From NCBI RefSeq assembly GCF_900095135.1, contig NZ_LT605205.1, positions 1,922,001-1,986,000 on the forward strand: a stretch of DNA of 64,000 nucleotides. Reading direction: 5' to 3'. The translations under genes and the position numbers were made by a program. Source of the DNA: Proteiniphilum saccharofermentans. Its GTDB lineage: Bacteria > Bacteroidota > Bacteroidia > Bacteroidales > Dysgonomonadaceae. Position 1 is the stretch's first letter; every line of letters begins with the position of its first letter. Shown here piece by piece: positions 6,945 to 13,610 of the stretch. Below the pieces are notes generated by a model. It was not told where the DNA came from, made no database searches, and was given only the letters and a program-made list of their open reading frames with translations.

Positions 6945-7889
6945 TTATTTACTCGCTTTATCAAGTAAATCCAGGTCTTCTTTATCCAGATCCAGTTTGG
7001 TTGCCACAAATAGAGTTTCCAGTTGGTTTTGGTTTGTCGCGCTTGCAATGGGCGCACCTATATGCGGTTGTGCCAGGAGCCATGCCAACGCGACTGCCGC
7101 CTGTGATGTGCCGTGTTTGGCAGAAACTTTATCCAAAGTATCTAAAACGGCAAAACCTTTCTCATTCAGGTATTTTTTTGCTCCCGCCCCTCTTACACTC
7201 TTTTTGAAATCGGCTTCGGAGCGGTATTTTCCCGTAAGGAAACCCGCTGCCAAAGACCAGTAAGGGAATACGCTTAAATTATATTTTTCCACCAGAGGTA
7301 AATAGTCATTCTCATATTTTGCTCTTTCTATTAGATTGTAATGCGGTTGAAGAGCGACATATTTGGGAAAGTTGTTTTTTTCCGCCGCTTCAAAAGAGGC
7401 TGTCAATCTTTCAGGTGAAACATTGGACGCGGCTATGTAGCGAACTTTTCCGGCCTTTATGATTTCGTCGTAAGCAGACAATGTTTCTTCGACAGGCGTC
7501 TTTTCATCATCGAAGTGGGTATAATAGAGATCGATATGATCGGTCTGAAGCCGTTGCAATGACTCATCTACAGATTGCAGGATATGCTTCCTGCTGATAT
7601 CAGAAGTGTGCTCATTGGTTTCAGAACCGACTTTGGTAGCTACGACCAAATCCTGCCGATTCCCTCTTGATTTTATCCATTTTCCGATAATGGTTTCCGA
7701 TAATCCCCCTGTGCCGTTTACCCACCAGGGATAAGTATCAGCGGTATCGATGAAATTTCCACCCTTTTCAATGAATTTGTCCAGAATTTCAAAGGACCTG
7801 GTTTCATCCAGTGTCCATCCGAATACATTTCCACCCAGATTGATGCGGGTTATCTTCAAATCTGTGTTGTTGATCTTTATTTTGCTCAT
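6945..7889 (-). CDS. Aldo/keto reductase
   Basis: NADPH-dependent oxidoreductase with the TIM-barrel aldo/keto reductase fold; cytoplasmic. The catalytic tetrad is visible: Asp48 and Tyr53 in FIDTADTY, Lys86 in ATKVG, His125 in YYTHFDD. The later AASNVSPERL and QPHYNLIERAKYE patterns fit the YajO/YghZ-like branch. 314 residues, full length. The substrate is unknown. The gene faces erm tail to tail and lies about 100 bp after the dienelactone hydrolase gene on the same strand. Confidence 0.88.
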   Translation of the reverse strand: MSKIKINNTDLKITRINLGGNVFGWTLDETRSFEILDKFIEKGGNFIDTADTYPWWVNGTGGLSETIIGKWIKSRGNRQDLVVATKVGSETNEHTSDISRKHILQSVDESLQRLQTDHIDLYYTHFDDEKTPVEETLSAYDEIIKAGKVRYIAASNVSPERLTASFEAAEKNNFPKYVALQPHYNLIERAKYENDYLPLVEKYNLSVFPYWSLAAGFLTGKYRSEADFKKSVRGAGAKKYLNEKGFAVLDTLDKVSAKHGTSQAAVALAWLLAQPHIGAPIASATNQNQLETLFVATKLDLDKEDLDLLDKASK

Positions 7890-7993
7890 AATTTTACTTT
7901 TCCGTTTTCAACGGGATATAGAGATATACCCCGCCAATTCGTTTTTTGTCAGGATCCTTTTATTTTGTGTTTTGAAATTCGCAAAAACGTTTG

Positions 7994-8737
7994 TTATTTT
8001 AATATCTCTTCGAGAAACATCAATGTATGTTTCCAGGCTCTTTTGGCCATAACTTCGTTGTATTCGTGCGATTCGGGATTGGTGAAGGTGTGTCCGCTAT
8101 TAGCGTATATAATGATCTGCCAGTCGGCATTGCCATCCCGCAGTTCCTTCACCAGACTGTCATAATCTTCCTGGGATACACTCTGGTCTTCTGCCGGATG
8201 TTCCACCAATACTTTTGTTTTTATAGGTGCATTCGGTCTGCTTTTGTCTTTACCCAATCCTCCGTGTATAGAGACGACTCCCTGTATGTCAAATTCTGCA
8301 CGTGCCGCTTCCAGGGCTCCTGTCCCGCCGAAACAATAACCGATGACGGCTATCTTGTCAGGCAAAGCGCCTTGCTTTTCCAGTTGCTCTAACGCCAAAG
8401 CGATCCGGTGCTGATACGCTTTATAGTCGCTTTTGTAGGACCCGGATAATTTCGCGGCGGATGCATTGTCCTCCGGGATATTCCCTTTGCCGTAAATATC
8501 TGCGATAAAGGCAATGTAACCCTCTTTTTCCAATTCTAAAGCAGCCGTTCTGGCTTCATTGTCAACACCTTTCCATGCTGGCAGGATTAATACGCCGGGT
8601 AATTGTTGTCCTGCATTGGCAGTAACTAACCCATTCAATTCCTGTGTTCCGTCCATATAAGAGACCGTTTTCAGGGACTGGGCCGGACTCATTTGTACGA
8701 TGGCCATCAGTGATACTATTACAATTAGTTTATTCAT
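7994..8737 (-). CDS. Exported dienelactone hydrolase family protein
   Basis: Alpha/beta hydrolase of the dienelactone hydrolase family. A signal peptide (MNKLIVIVSLMAIVQMSPAQ) shows export when the start is taken at 8737; the open frame continues to 8791, but those 18 residues would hide the signal. Nucleophile motif GYCFGGTGAL (Cys), acid in the HPAEDQSVSQED region and His in NSGHTF make the usual Cys-Asp-His triad. 247 residues. Bacteroidetes carry many such exported proteins of unknown substrate. The removed upstream codons fall in a dispersed repeat (8783-8827), which also argues against the longer start. Confidence 0.83.
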   Translation of the reverse strand: MNKLIVIVSLMAIVQMSPAQSLKTVSYMDGTQELNGLVTANAGQQLPGVLILPAWKGVDNEARTAALELEKEGYIAFIADIYGKGNIPEDNASAAKLSGSYKSDYKAYQHRIALALEQLEKQGALPDKIAVIGYCFGGTGALEAARAEFDIQGVVSIHGGLGKDKSRPNAPIKTKVLVEHPAEDQSVSQEDYDSLVKELRDGNADWQIIIYANSGHTFTNPESHEYNEVMAKRAWKHTLMFLEEILK

Positions 8738-8782
8738 ACGATTAAAATTATTTATATTCAATTGTATCGTATGGAACTCGCT

Positions 8783-8827
8783 TTTAATCATGTTCTTGTG
8801 TGATAATGATTGTCATGCTCGTTTCAT
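8783..8827. repeat. Dispersed intergenic repeat, copy 1 (about 45 bp)
   Basis: Begins TTTAATCATGTTCTTG and ends TCATGCTCGTTTCAT. The same two ends, with a 13-14 bp diverged middle, recur at 28344-28387. Both copies have the same orientation and lie just upstream or between - strand genes. Confidence 0.65.
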
Positions 8828-8890
8828 ATGATTATTTTATTTTTTCATTTTGGTGTATGGAACTTTTTCATCAAGCAATGAGTCGATTAC

Positions 8891-9040
8891 TTCGTAATTG
8901 ACTATGTCTTATTTCATAATTGACTACGTCTTATTTCATAATTGACTACGTCTTATTTCATAATTGACTACGTCTTACTTCGTAATTGACTATGTCTTAC
9001 TTCGTAATTGACTACGTCTTACTTCGTAATTGACTACGTC
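8891..9040. repeat. 22-bp tandem repeat, nearly seven copies
   Basis: Units start at 8891, 8913, 8935, 8957, 8979, 9001 and 9023 (last one 18 bp). The consensus is TTCGTAATTGACTACGTC followed by TTAC, with variants at only a few positions (TTCG/TTCA, TAC/TAT). Each junction forms TTAC-TTC-GTAA, a small inverted repeat. Stop codons in the unit and a period that is not a multiple of three rule out coding. It fills the space between the dienelactone hydrolase gene and the end of the DUF6157 gene. No spacers, so not CRISPR. Confidence 0.9.
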
Positions 9041-9054
9041 GATTGCAAGGCAAT

Positions 9055-9462
9055 TCATGTTCGTTTCATCGCTTTTATCTTCTTTACAGTAGTATCGGCT
9101 GAAAACTGTTGATACTCTTTGGTTTCCATTCCGTAGAGAGCGATCTTTCCTTCGCCGTTACTATGGATCCCAAAGCCGTAATTCTTTGTCAGCGGTGAAG
9201 TGCGCATGCAGGGTTGTCCTTTCGAGAAGAACTGTTCCCTTGCCCGGGGATATTCATCTTGGGGGATATTATTCCTTTCTGCATATACCAGAAACAGTAC
9301 ATCATCGGAACTGTAGTTGTATGGATTACCATCCAGCAGTTCGTATTGCATTTGTGCGACGGTCTTTTTATCTTTTGCAGGCGGTATTGTTCCACAGTTT
9401 ACTTTTGTATCTTCCGCCACTTCAATCAATGTATTGAAATAATTTGTCGTATGAGTCTTCAT
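9055..9462 (-). CDS. DUF6157 family protein
   Basis: 135 residues, cytoplasmic by composition. It matches my recollection of the small DUF6157 family found in Bacteroidetes and Firmicutes: start KTHTTNYFNTLIEVAEDTK, middle TVAQMQYELLDGNPYNYSSDDVLF, then FFSKGQPCMRTSPLTKNYGFGIH and a short basic end. No function is known for the family. It is read alone on the - strand, with the tandem repeat directly after its stop. No promoter was identified. Confidence 0.72.
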   Translation of the reverse strand: MKTHTTNYFNTLIEVAEDTKVNCGTIPPAKDKKTVAQMQYELLDGNPYNYSSDDVLFLVYAERNNIPQDEYPRAREQFFSKGQPCMRTSPLTKNYGFGIHSNGEGKIALYGMETKEYQQFSADTTVKKIKAMKRT

Positions 9463-9500
9463 ATCGGTGCCCTGTTACAATCATCTCTTATTAAAACAAA

Positions 9501-9528
9501 AAAAGGGATTGAATGTTTCATCCCTTTT
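9501..9528. terminator. Terminator after the DUF3307 gene
   Basis: AAAAGGGAT (9501-9509) and ATCCCTTTT (9520-9528) make a 9-bp stem with a 10-nt loop. It can act on either strand; by position it ends the - strand SatD-DUF3307 transcript. Confidence 0.75.
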
Positions 9529-9575
9529 ATATAAATGTTCGTTAGCCTCTGCGAGGAAGAGTTATTGATATAATC

Positions 9576-10283
9576 TCATTGTAATTCCAGTACAAGCATT
9601 GCTGTAGCTACGGCTATACCAAAACTGAGTAAGGTCCCGATTAAAATATATTCTGTTAATTTTCTGTCTTTTGATTCCCTTAAATCCCCAAAACGGAAAA
9701 CCGATTTTGCAGCCAGTAAAAATCCGATAGCTCCCCAATTACCGGTTAATATAAATGTAAAGATAAATAATCGCTCTAATATACCGATATACTTGCCTGC
9801 ACTGGCCAGGGATGCATCGTTATTGTCGTTCAACGATTTTGACCAGTTGGACATGAGAACCTGTATGATTATACTGCTTACTACCGTTAAAAAAAGTATC
9901 GCTGTGATGTAAATCCATACATTTACATTATCGAACCATTCATGAAAATTGAAACTTAATCCGCTCCAAATATACCATAATACCACGATGGTGATGATAT
10001 GCAGCCCCTGGTCTATCAAAAACCACTTGGGTTTGTTGTCTTCTTTTTGGGCATATAGTTTTACTATATCAATTATCCCGTGTGCAAACATCAGTACCAA
10101 TGCCAAAAGCCAATAGTTCCAATCCCAAAGTATCAATAGGTATAATATGCCGTGCAGTAAAATATGCAGATAGAATTGAGGATATTTGAGTTTTTTAGTC
10201 TCTTTCTCTTTAACCCACGATTTGGGTTGCAATAAAAAATCCCCGATAAAGTGAGCCAATATGAGTTTGATGAGCAATATCAT
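9576..10283 (-). CDS. DUF3307 integral membrane protein
   Basis: 235 residues with about six or seven hydrophobic segments. Polar residues recur inside or next to the N-terminal helices in a set pattern: AHFIGDFLLQ (His11, Asp15), LHILLHG (His40, His44), AHGIIDIVK (His68, Asp72) and IDQGLHI (Asp91, His95). Such His/Asp pairs in membrane helices suggest a metal-dependent membrane enzyme, but no activity is known for DUF3307. The start codon overlaps the SatD stop by 4 bp, so translation is probably coupled. The pairing suggests the two proteins act together. Confidence 0.78.
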   Translation of the reverse strand: MILLIKLILAHFIGDFLLQPKSWVKEKETKKLKYPQFYLHILLHGILYLLILWDWNYWLLALVLMFAHGIIDIVKLYAQKEDNKPKWFLIDQGLHIITIVVLWYIWSGLSFNFHEWFDNVNVWIYITAILFLTVVSSIIIQVLMSNWSKSLNDNNDASLASAGKYIGILERLFIFTFILTGNWGAIGFLLAAKSVFRFGDLRESKDRKLTEYILIGTLLSFGIAVATAMLVLELQ

Positions 10284-10924
10284 GATAGTAGAGTTTTAAT
10301 CTTTTTTCGATACATCTTTTCCACATCCAATGCTTCTTCTACATTGGCCCGATTCCATCTTCCACTGACGCCGCTTTGTTTTATTCCCAACAATTTCCCA
10401 ATCTCTTGCTGTGTATATGTATTGTTTTGAAGTACTGCGTGCATCAACTCTGCCGAAGATATAGTCCATTTATTCATAAAAGTGCCGGCTAATTTCAGAT
10501 ATAAATTGATTTCCTCATCAAAAGGCGACCAGGGGCTTTTTATCCCCATAGTGATCTTTTCCTTTCTAAGGGCATCAAATTTTTCACCGGCGTAGATGAA
10601 TGCTGATCCGTTACTTTCTGATATTTTTACACCCGTATAGGTCTTTTCTCCTATCCCTATGCTTATTCTCACATCTATGGGACTGATCTTTTTTTGCTCA
10701 TCCAGTGGTTCTGTTTTTTTTATCAGCGTCTTTATGATAAAGGCTTTTTGGAGTGCTTCTTCCGGGTGATCAATCTCTATCTGAAAAAAATCACCCCACA
10801 CCAACTCCCATTGCTCGGGAGTCTTTCCCCATGTGGACAACAGGTTCTTTAATGGTGACAGCCATTTCTCCTGATCTGTCAGCTTCCTTGATGCGATGAT
10901 ATCCCCTTTTATAACTGCTATCAT
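10280..10924 (-). CDS. SatD-family protein with C-terminal helix-turn-helix
   Basis: 214 residues. The N-terminal part (about 1-120) has the SatD pattern: VIKGDIIASRKL (Asp8), WGDFFQIE (Asp45), DVRISIGIG (85-92) and SNGSAFIYAGEKFDAL. The order Asp, GD, RxxIGIG resembles the metal-binding layout of class III nucleotidyl cyclases; that resemblance is my inference. The C-terminal part (about 155-205) has a helix-turn-helix: YTQQEIGKLLGIKQSGVSGRW. The protein could therefore bind the inverted repeats lying over its own promoter. SatD was named from a streptococcal secretion/acid-tolerance operon; the function here is unknown. Confidence 0.8.
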   Translation of the reverse strand: MIAVIKGDIIASRKLTDQEKWLSPLKNLLSTWGKTPEQWELVWGDFFQIEIDHPEEALQKAFIIKTLIKKTEPLDEQKKISPIDVRISIGIGEKTYTGVKISESNGSAFIYAGEKFDALRKEKITMGIKSPWSPFDEEINLYLKLAGTFMNKWTISSAELMHAVLQNNTYTQQEIGKLLGIKQSGVSGRWNRANVEEALDVEKMYRKKIKTLLS

Positions 10925-10948
10925 GTTATGGTTGTTATAATTGAATCA

Positions 10949-10956
10949 CAAAGTTA
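10949..10956 (-). promoter_or_regulatory. Promoter -7 box of the SatD-DUF3307 operon
   Basis: TAACTTTG on the - strand, exact TAnnTTTG. Predicted start of transcription is near 10942, an 18-nt leader. The first inverted repeat (10962-10985) covers the spacer and the expected -33 position. Confidence 0.65.
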
Positions 10957-10961
10957 AATAT

Positions 10962-11013
10962 AATATTGCATATTAGCGCAATATTTTAAATTATTGCATA
11001 CTTAAACAATAAT
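10962..11013. promoter_or_regulatory. Two inverted repeats over the SatD promoter (candidate operators)
   Basis: Repeat 1: AATATTGC (10962-10969), 8-bp spacer, GCAATATT (10978-10985). Repeat 2: ATTATTG (10990-10996), 10-bp spacer, CAATAAT (11007-11013). All four arms contain ATTG or its complement, and the centres are about 28 bp apart. The position from about -20 to -70 of the promoter suits a repressor; the HTH of SatD is the obvious candidate. Confidence 0.55.
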
Positions 11014-11018
11014 ATGGA

Positions 11019-11067
11019 GTATCGCGTAAATCCGCGATAATTCAAATTATCGCGGATTTTGTGATAC
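11019..11067. repeat. Long near-perfect palindrome upstream of the SatD operon
   Basis: AAATCCGCGATAATT (11028-11042), two bases, AATTATCGCGGATTT (11045-11059): 15 bp perfect. Outer arms GTATC (11019-11023) and GATAC (11063-11067) extend it. There is no T run after it on the - strand, so it does not look like a simple terminator. It lies between the end of the mgsA transcript and the SatD operators. Confidence 0.7.
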
Positions 11068-11201
11068 AATTCTTACTCATCTTTAGTTATTTGTTGCGCT
11101 ATATTTAAAAGTTCACAGGTTGTTTTCCAATTCCTTGTGGTAGGCTGTGACTTTTAGTTTTGCTTTTGTCCGCATTATGAAGGATAACCATCTATTAAAA
11201 A

Positions 11202-11235
11202 ATCCCTCATTGGCTATTGTCGGCTGATGAGGGAT
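11202..11235 (-). terminator. Terminator after mgsA
   Basis: ATCCCTCAT (11202-11210) and ATGAGGGAT (11227-11235) pair over 9 bp. On the - strand the stem is followed by six T. It lies 24 bp after the mgsA stop. A weaker imperfect hairpin (AAAAGTTCACAG 11107-11118 with CTGTGACTTTT 11145-11155) lies further on. Confidence 0.78.
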
Positions 11236-11258
11236 CAAATCTTTAGTTAATCGTTGTT

Positions 11259-11717
11259 TCAGAGATTCAACGATTCCCTGTCAAATTTCTCATATCGGGG
11301 TGGGGATGGAGTATAGTCATCATCATCCCATAGATTACTGGTGATCATGAGGTCGGCGCTGTACCGGTTACAGGCTATGGGTACATTATGCACCCGGCAC
11401 TGCCGGAGCAACATCATGATATCTGCTTCGTGAGGTTGCGGATTGAGGTCGTCTATCAGAAAAACGGCCAGATCTATCTCTTTACGAACCACCATAGCAG
11501 CAATCTCTGCATCACCACCCATTGGCCCCGAATTCATTATAGTGAAGTCAGGACAGACTCCTTTTTCGTACAAAGCATCACGTACCAGTGTTCCGGTGGT
11601 GCCGGTGCAAACGAGGTGATGCTTCGACAAAAAATCGGCATTAAAAACCACCCATTCCACCATATCGGCTTTGCGGTGGTCATGCGCCACCAAAGCTATT
11701 GTTAGTTTTCGTTTCAT
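11259..11717 (-). CDS. mgsA: Methylglyoxal synthase
   Basis: Converts dihydroxyacetone phosphate to methylglyoxal and phosphate, a bypass of lower glycolysis that relieves sugar-phosphate overload. 152 residues, the E. coli size. Seen: VAHDHRK (10-16), TGTTG (38-42) phosphate site, NSGPMGGD (62-69) with catalytic Asp69, and PQPHEAD (93-99) with His96 and Asp99. It follows the phosphohexomutase gene on the same strand, but a hairpin with a T run in the 118-bp gap suggests at least partly separate transcription. Confidence 0.95.
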   Translation of the reverse strand: MKRKLTIALVAHDHRKADMVEWVVFNADFLSKHHLVCTGTTGTLVRDALYEKGVCPDFTIMNSGPMGGDAEIAAMVVRKEIDLAVFLIDDLNPQPHEADIMMLLRQCRVHNVPIACNRYSADLMITSNLWDDDDYTPSPPRYEKFDRESLNL

Positions 11718-11773
11718 ATTTTTTTAGAGTAAACAATAAAGAGCCACGAACCAAGACAGGTAAACTAAAAGTG

Positions 11774-11796
11774 AAAAAACGGGACAAGTTGTCCCG
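11774..11796 (-). terminator. Terminator after the phosphohexomutase gene
   Basis: The palindrome CGGGACAA-G-TTGTCCCG (11780-11796) can form a 6-bp CGGGAC/GTCCCG stem with a 5-nt loop. On the - strand it is followed at once by six T. Confidence 0.72.
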
Positions 11797-11835
11797 ACTT
11801 GCCGGGATCGTTAAATCAGCAAATCTTCAAATCAA

Positions 11836-13587
11836 TTAAATGCCCAATTCTTCGCGAATAGCATTAATTTTTCGATTTGCAACTGCTTCTGCTTCTTCCA
11901 GAGCCTCTCTTGTTTTTGCGTGACCACTCTTCACTTCAATATAGAATTTGATTTTTGGTTCTGTCCCTGAAGGGCGGATAGAGAGTTTTGTGCCTTCTTC
12001 CGTGAAGTATTGCAGGACGTTGGAAGTGGTTGGCATTTCAAGGGAGATATGCTCGCCATGAATATAATCTACAGCCTCCAGTTTTGCAAAATCTTTCACA
12101 AGGGTGACCGGGGATCCGCCCAGTGAAGCCAGAGGATTCACCCGGAAATTCTTCATCATAGCTTCTATCTCATCGGCACCTTCCTTGCCTTTGCGTACGA
12201 GGGAGATACCCACTTCTTTGGAATAGCCGTATTCCAGATAAATATCCTGCAATAGTTCGTACATACTCTTCCCGTTGTCACGTGCCCAGGCTGCTATCTC
12301 TGCGAACAGGGTACAGGCCGATACGGAGTCTTTGTCGCGTACGAAGTCACCGGCCAGGAAGCCGTAGCTCTCTTCTCCTCCTCCGATATACTTTTTTATT
12401 CCTTCGTTCTGGCGGATGATCTCTGCGATCCATTTGAACCCAGTGTAGCAGTCGAAGATCTCAATTCCCCTCTTAGTGGCAATTTCTTTTACCAGTTCGG
12501 TGGTGACGATTGTCTTTACTACATATTCCTTACCCGTAAGCAGTTGCAGTTCATCGCGACGGGTCATCAGGTAATAGAGGCAGATCAGCATCGTCTGGTT
12601 ACCGTTGACTAAAATGAAATTCCCTTTATTGTCCCGGATAGCCGTGCCGATACGGTCTGCATCGGGATCGGTTGCCATCACCAGGTCGGCACCGGTTTCA
12701 ATGGCCTTTTTGATAGCCAGGTCGAGTGCTGCCGATTCTTCCGGGTTGGGGGATACCACAGTCGGAAAATCTCCGCTTATCACATCCTGTTCAGGTACGG
12801 AGATGATATTGGTAAAACCTACAGCTCTCAAAGCATCGGGCACGAGCGTGCTTCCGGCTCCATGGATCGGCGTATAGACAATCTTCAGGTCGTTATGGCG
12901 GGTAATGGCCTCCGGAGAGAGCACCAGTTTTTTTACCTCTTCGATAAACGCTTTGTCCATATCCTTTCCAATAATCTCGATCAGGCCTTTGTTTCCCTCA
13001 AAACGGATATCATCTACCGATTTAATACGGTTAACCTCAGCAATGATATTTTTATCGTGCGGGGCAAGCACCTGCGCACCATCGTTCCAATAAGCTTTAT
13101 AACCGTTGTATTCTTTGGGATTGTGTGAAGCGGTAATCATAATTCCGCTCTGGCATCCCAGCCTTCTGATAGCGAAAGATACTTCAGGGGTAGGACGCAG
13201 ATTCTCAAAAAGATATACTTTGATGCCGTTTGCACTGAAGATATCAGCCGAGATTTCAGCAAATTTACGGCTGTTATTACGGCAGTCATGCCCGATCACT
13301 ACCTTGATTTCATCCAGGTCGGCAAATTCTTTTTTGAGGTAATTCGAAAGCCCTTGTGTGGCAGAACCTACCGTATAGATGTTCATTCGGTTGCTACCGG
13401 CACCCATGATGCCGCGCAGACCGCCGGTGCCGAATTCAAGATCTTTATAGAATGCATCGATCAGTTTTGTTTTATCGTGGCTGTCGAGCATCTGTTGTAC
13501 CTCTTCTTTCGTATCAGCATCGTAATTTCCTTTAATCCAGGACATAGCCTTATCGGTGACCTGGGCTAATAATGTTTCTTCTTCCAT
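11836..13587 (-). CDS. Phospho-sugar mutase (phosphoglucomutase/phosphomannomutase)
   Basis: Alpha-D-phosphohexomutase that shifts phosphate between C1 and C6 of glucose or mannose; cytoplasmic. All four domain motifs are visible: TASHNPKEYNGYK (phosphoserine Ser154), DPDADR metal loop near residue 310, GGEESYG sugar loop near 400, and RPSGTEPK phosphate site near 540. EFGTGGLRG (51-59) is typical of the long 580-residue PGM2-like group. 583 residues, full length. It starts 23 bp after the C69 peptidase stop, so the two are probably co-transcribed. Preference for glucose or mannose cannot be told. Confidence 0.92.
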   Translation of the reverse strand: MEEETLLAQVTDKAMSWIKGNYDADTKEEVQQMLDSHDKTKLIDAFYKDLEFGTGGLRGIMGAGSNRMNIYTVGSATQGLSNYLKKEFADLDEIKVVIGHDCRNNSRKFAEISADIFSANGIKVYLFENLRPTPEVSFAIRRLGCQSGIMITASHNPKEYNGYKAYWNDGAQVLAPHDKNIIAEVNRIKSVDDIRFEGNKGLIEIIGKDMDKAFIEEVKKLVLSPEAITRHNDLKIVYTPIHGAGSTLVPDALRAVGFTNIISVPEQDVISGDFPTVVSPNPEESAALDLAIKKAIETGADLVMATDPDADRIGTAIRDNKGNFILVNGNQTMLICLYYLMTRRDELQLLTGKEYVVKTIVTTELVKEIATKRGIEIFDCYTGFKWIAEIIRQNEGIKKYIGGGEESYGFLAGDFVRDKDSVSACTLFAEIAAWARDNGKSMYELLQDIYLEYGYSKEVGISLVRKGKEGADEIEAMMKNFRVNPLASLGGSPVTLVKDFAKLEAVDYIHGEHISLEMPTTSNVLQYFTEEGTKLSIRPSGTEPKIKFYIEVKSGHAKTREALEEAEAVANRKINAIREELGI

Positions 13588-13610
13588 GTTAAAACAGTCT
13601 TATTTTTTGT

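Noticed and set aside
8891-9040. CRISPR array
   Set aside because: The 22-bp units follow each other without unique spacers, and no cas genes are near.
11107-11155. Second terminator hairpin after mgsA
   Set aside because: The stem is bulged, the loop is 26 nt, and a better terminator lies nearer the gene at 11202-11235.
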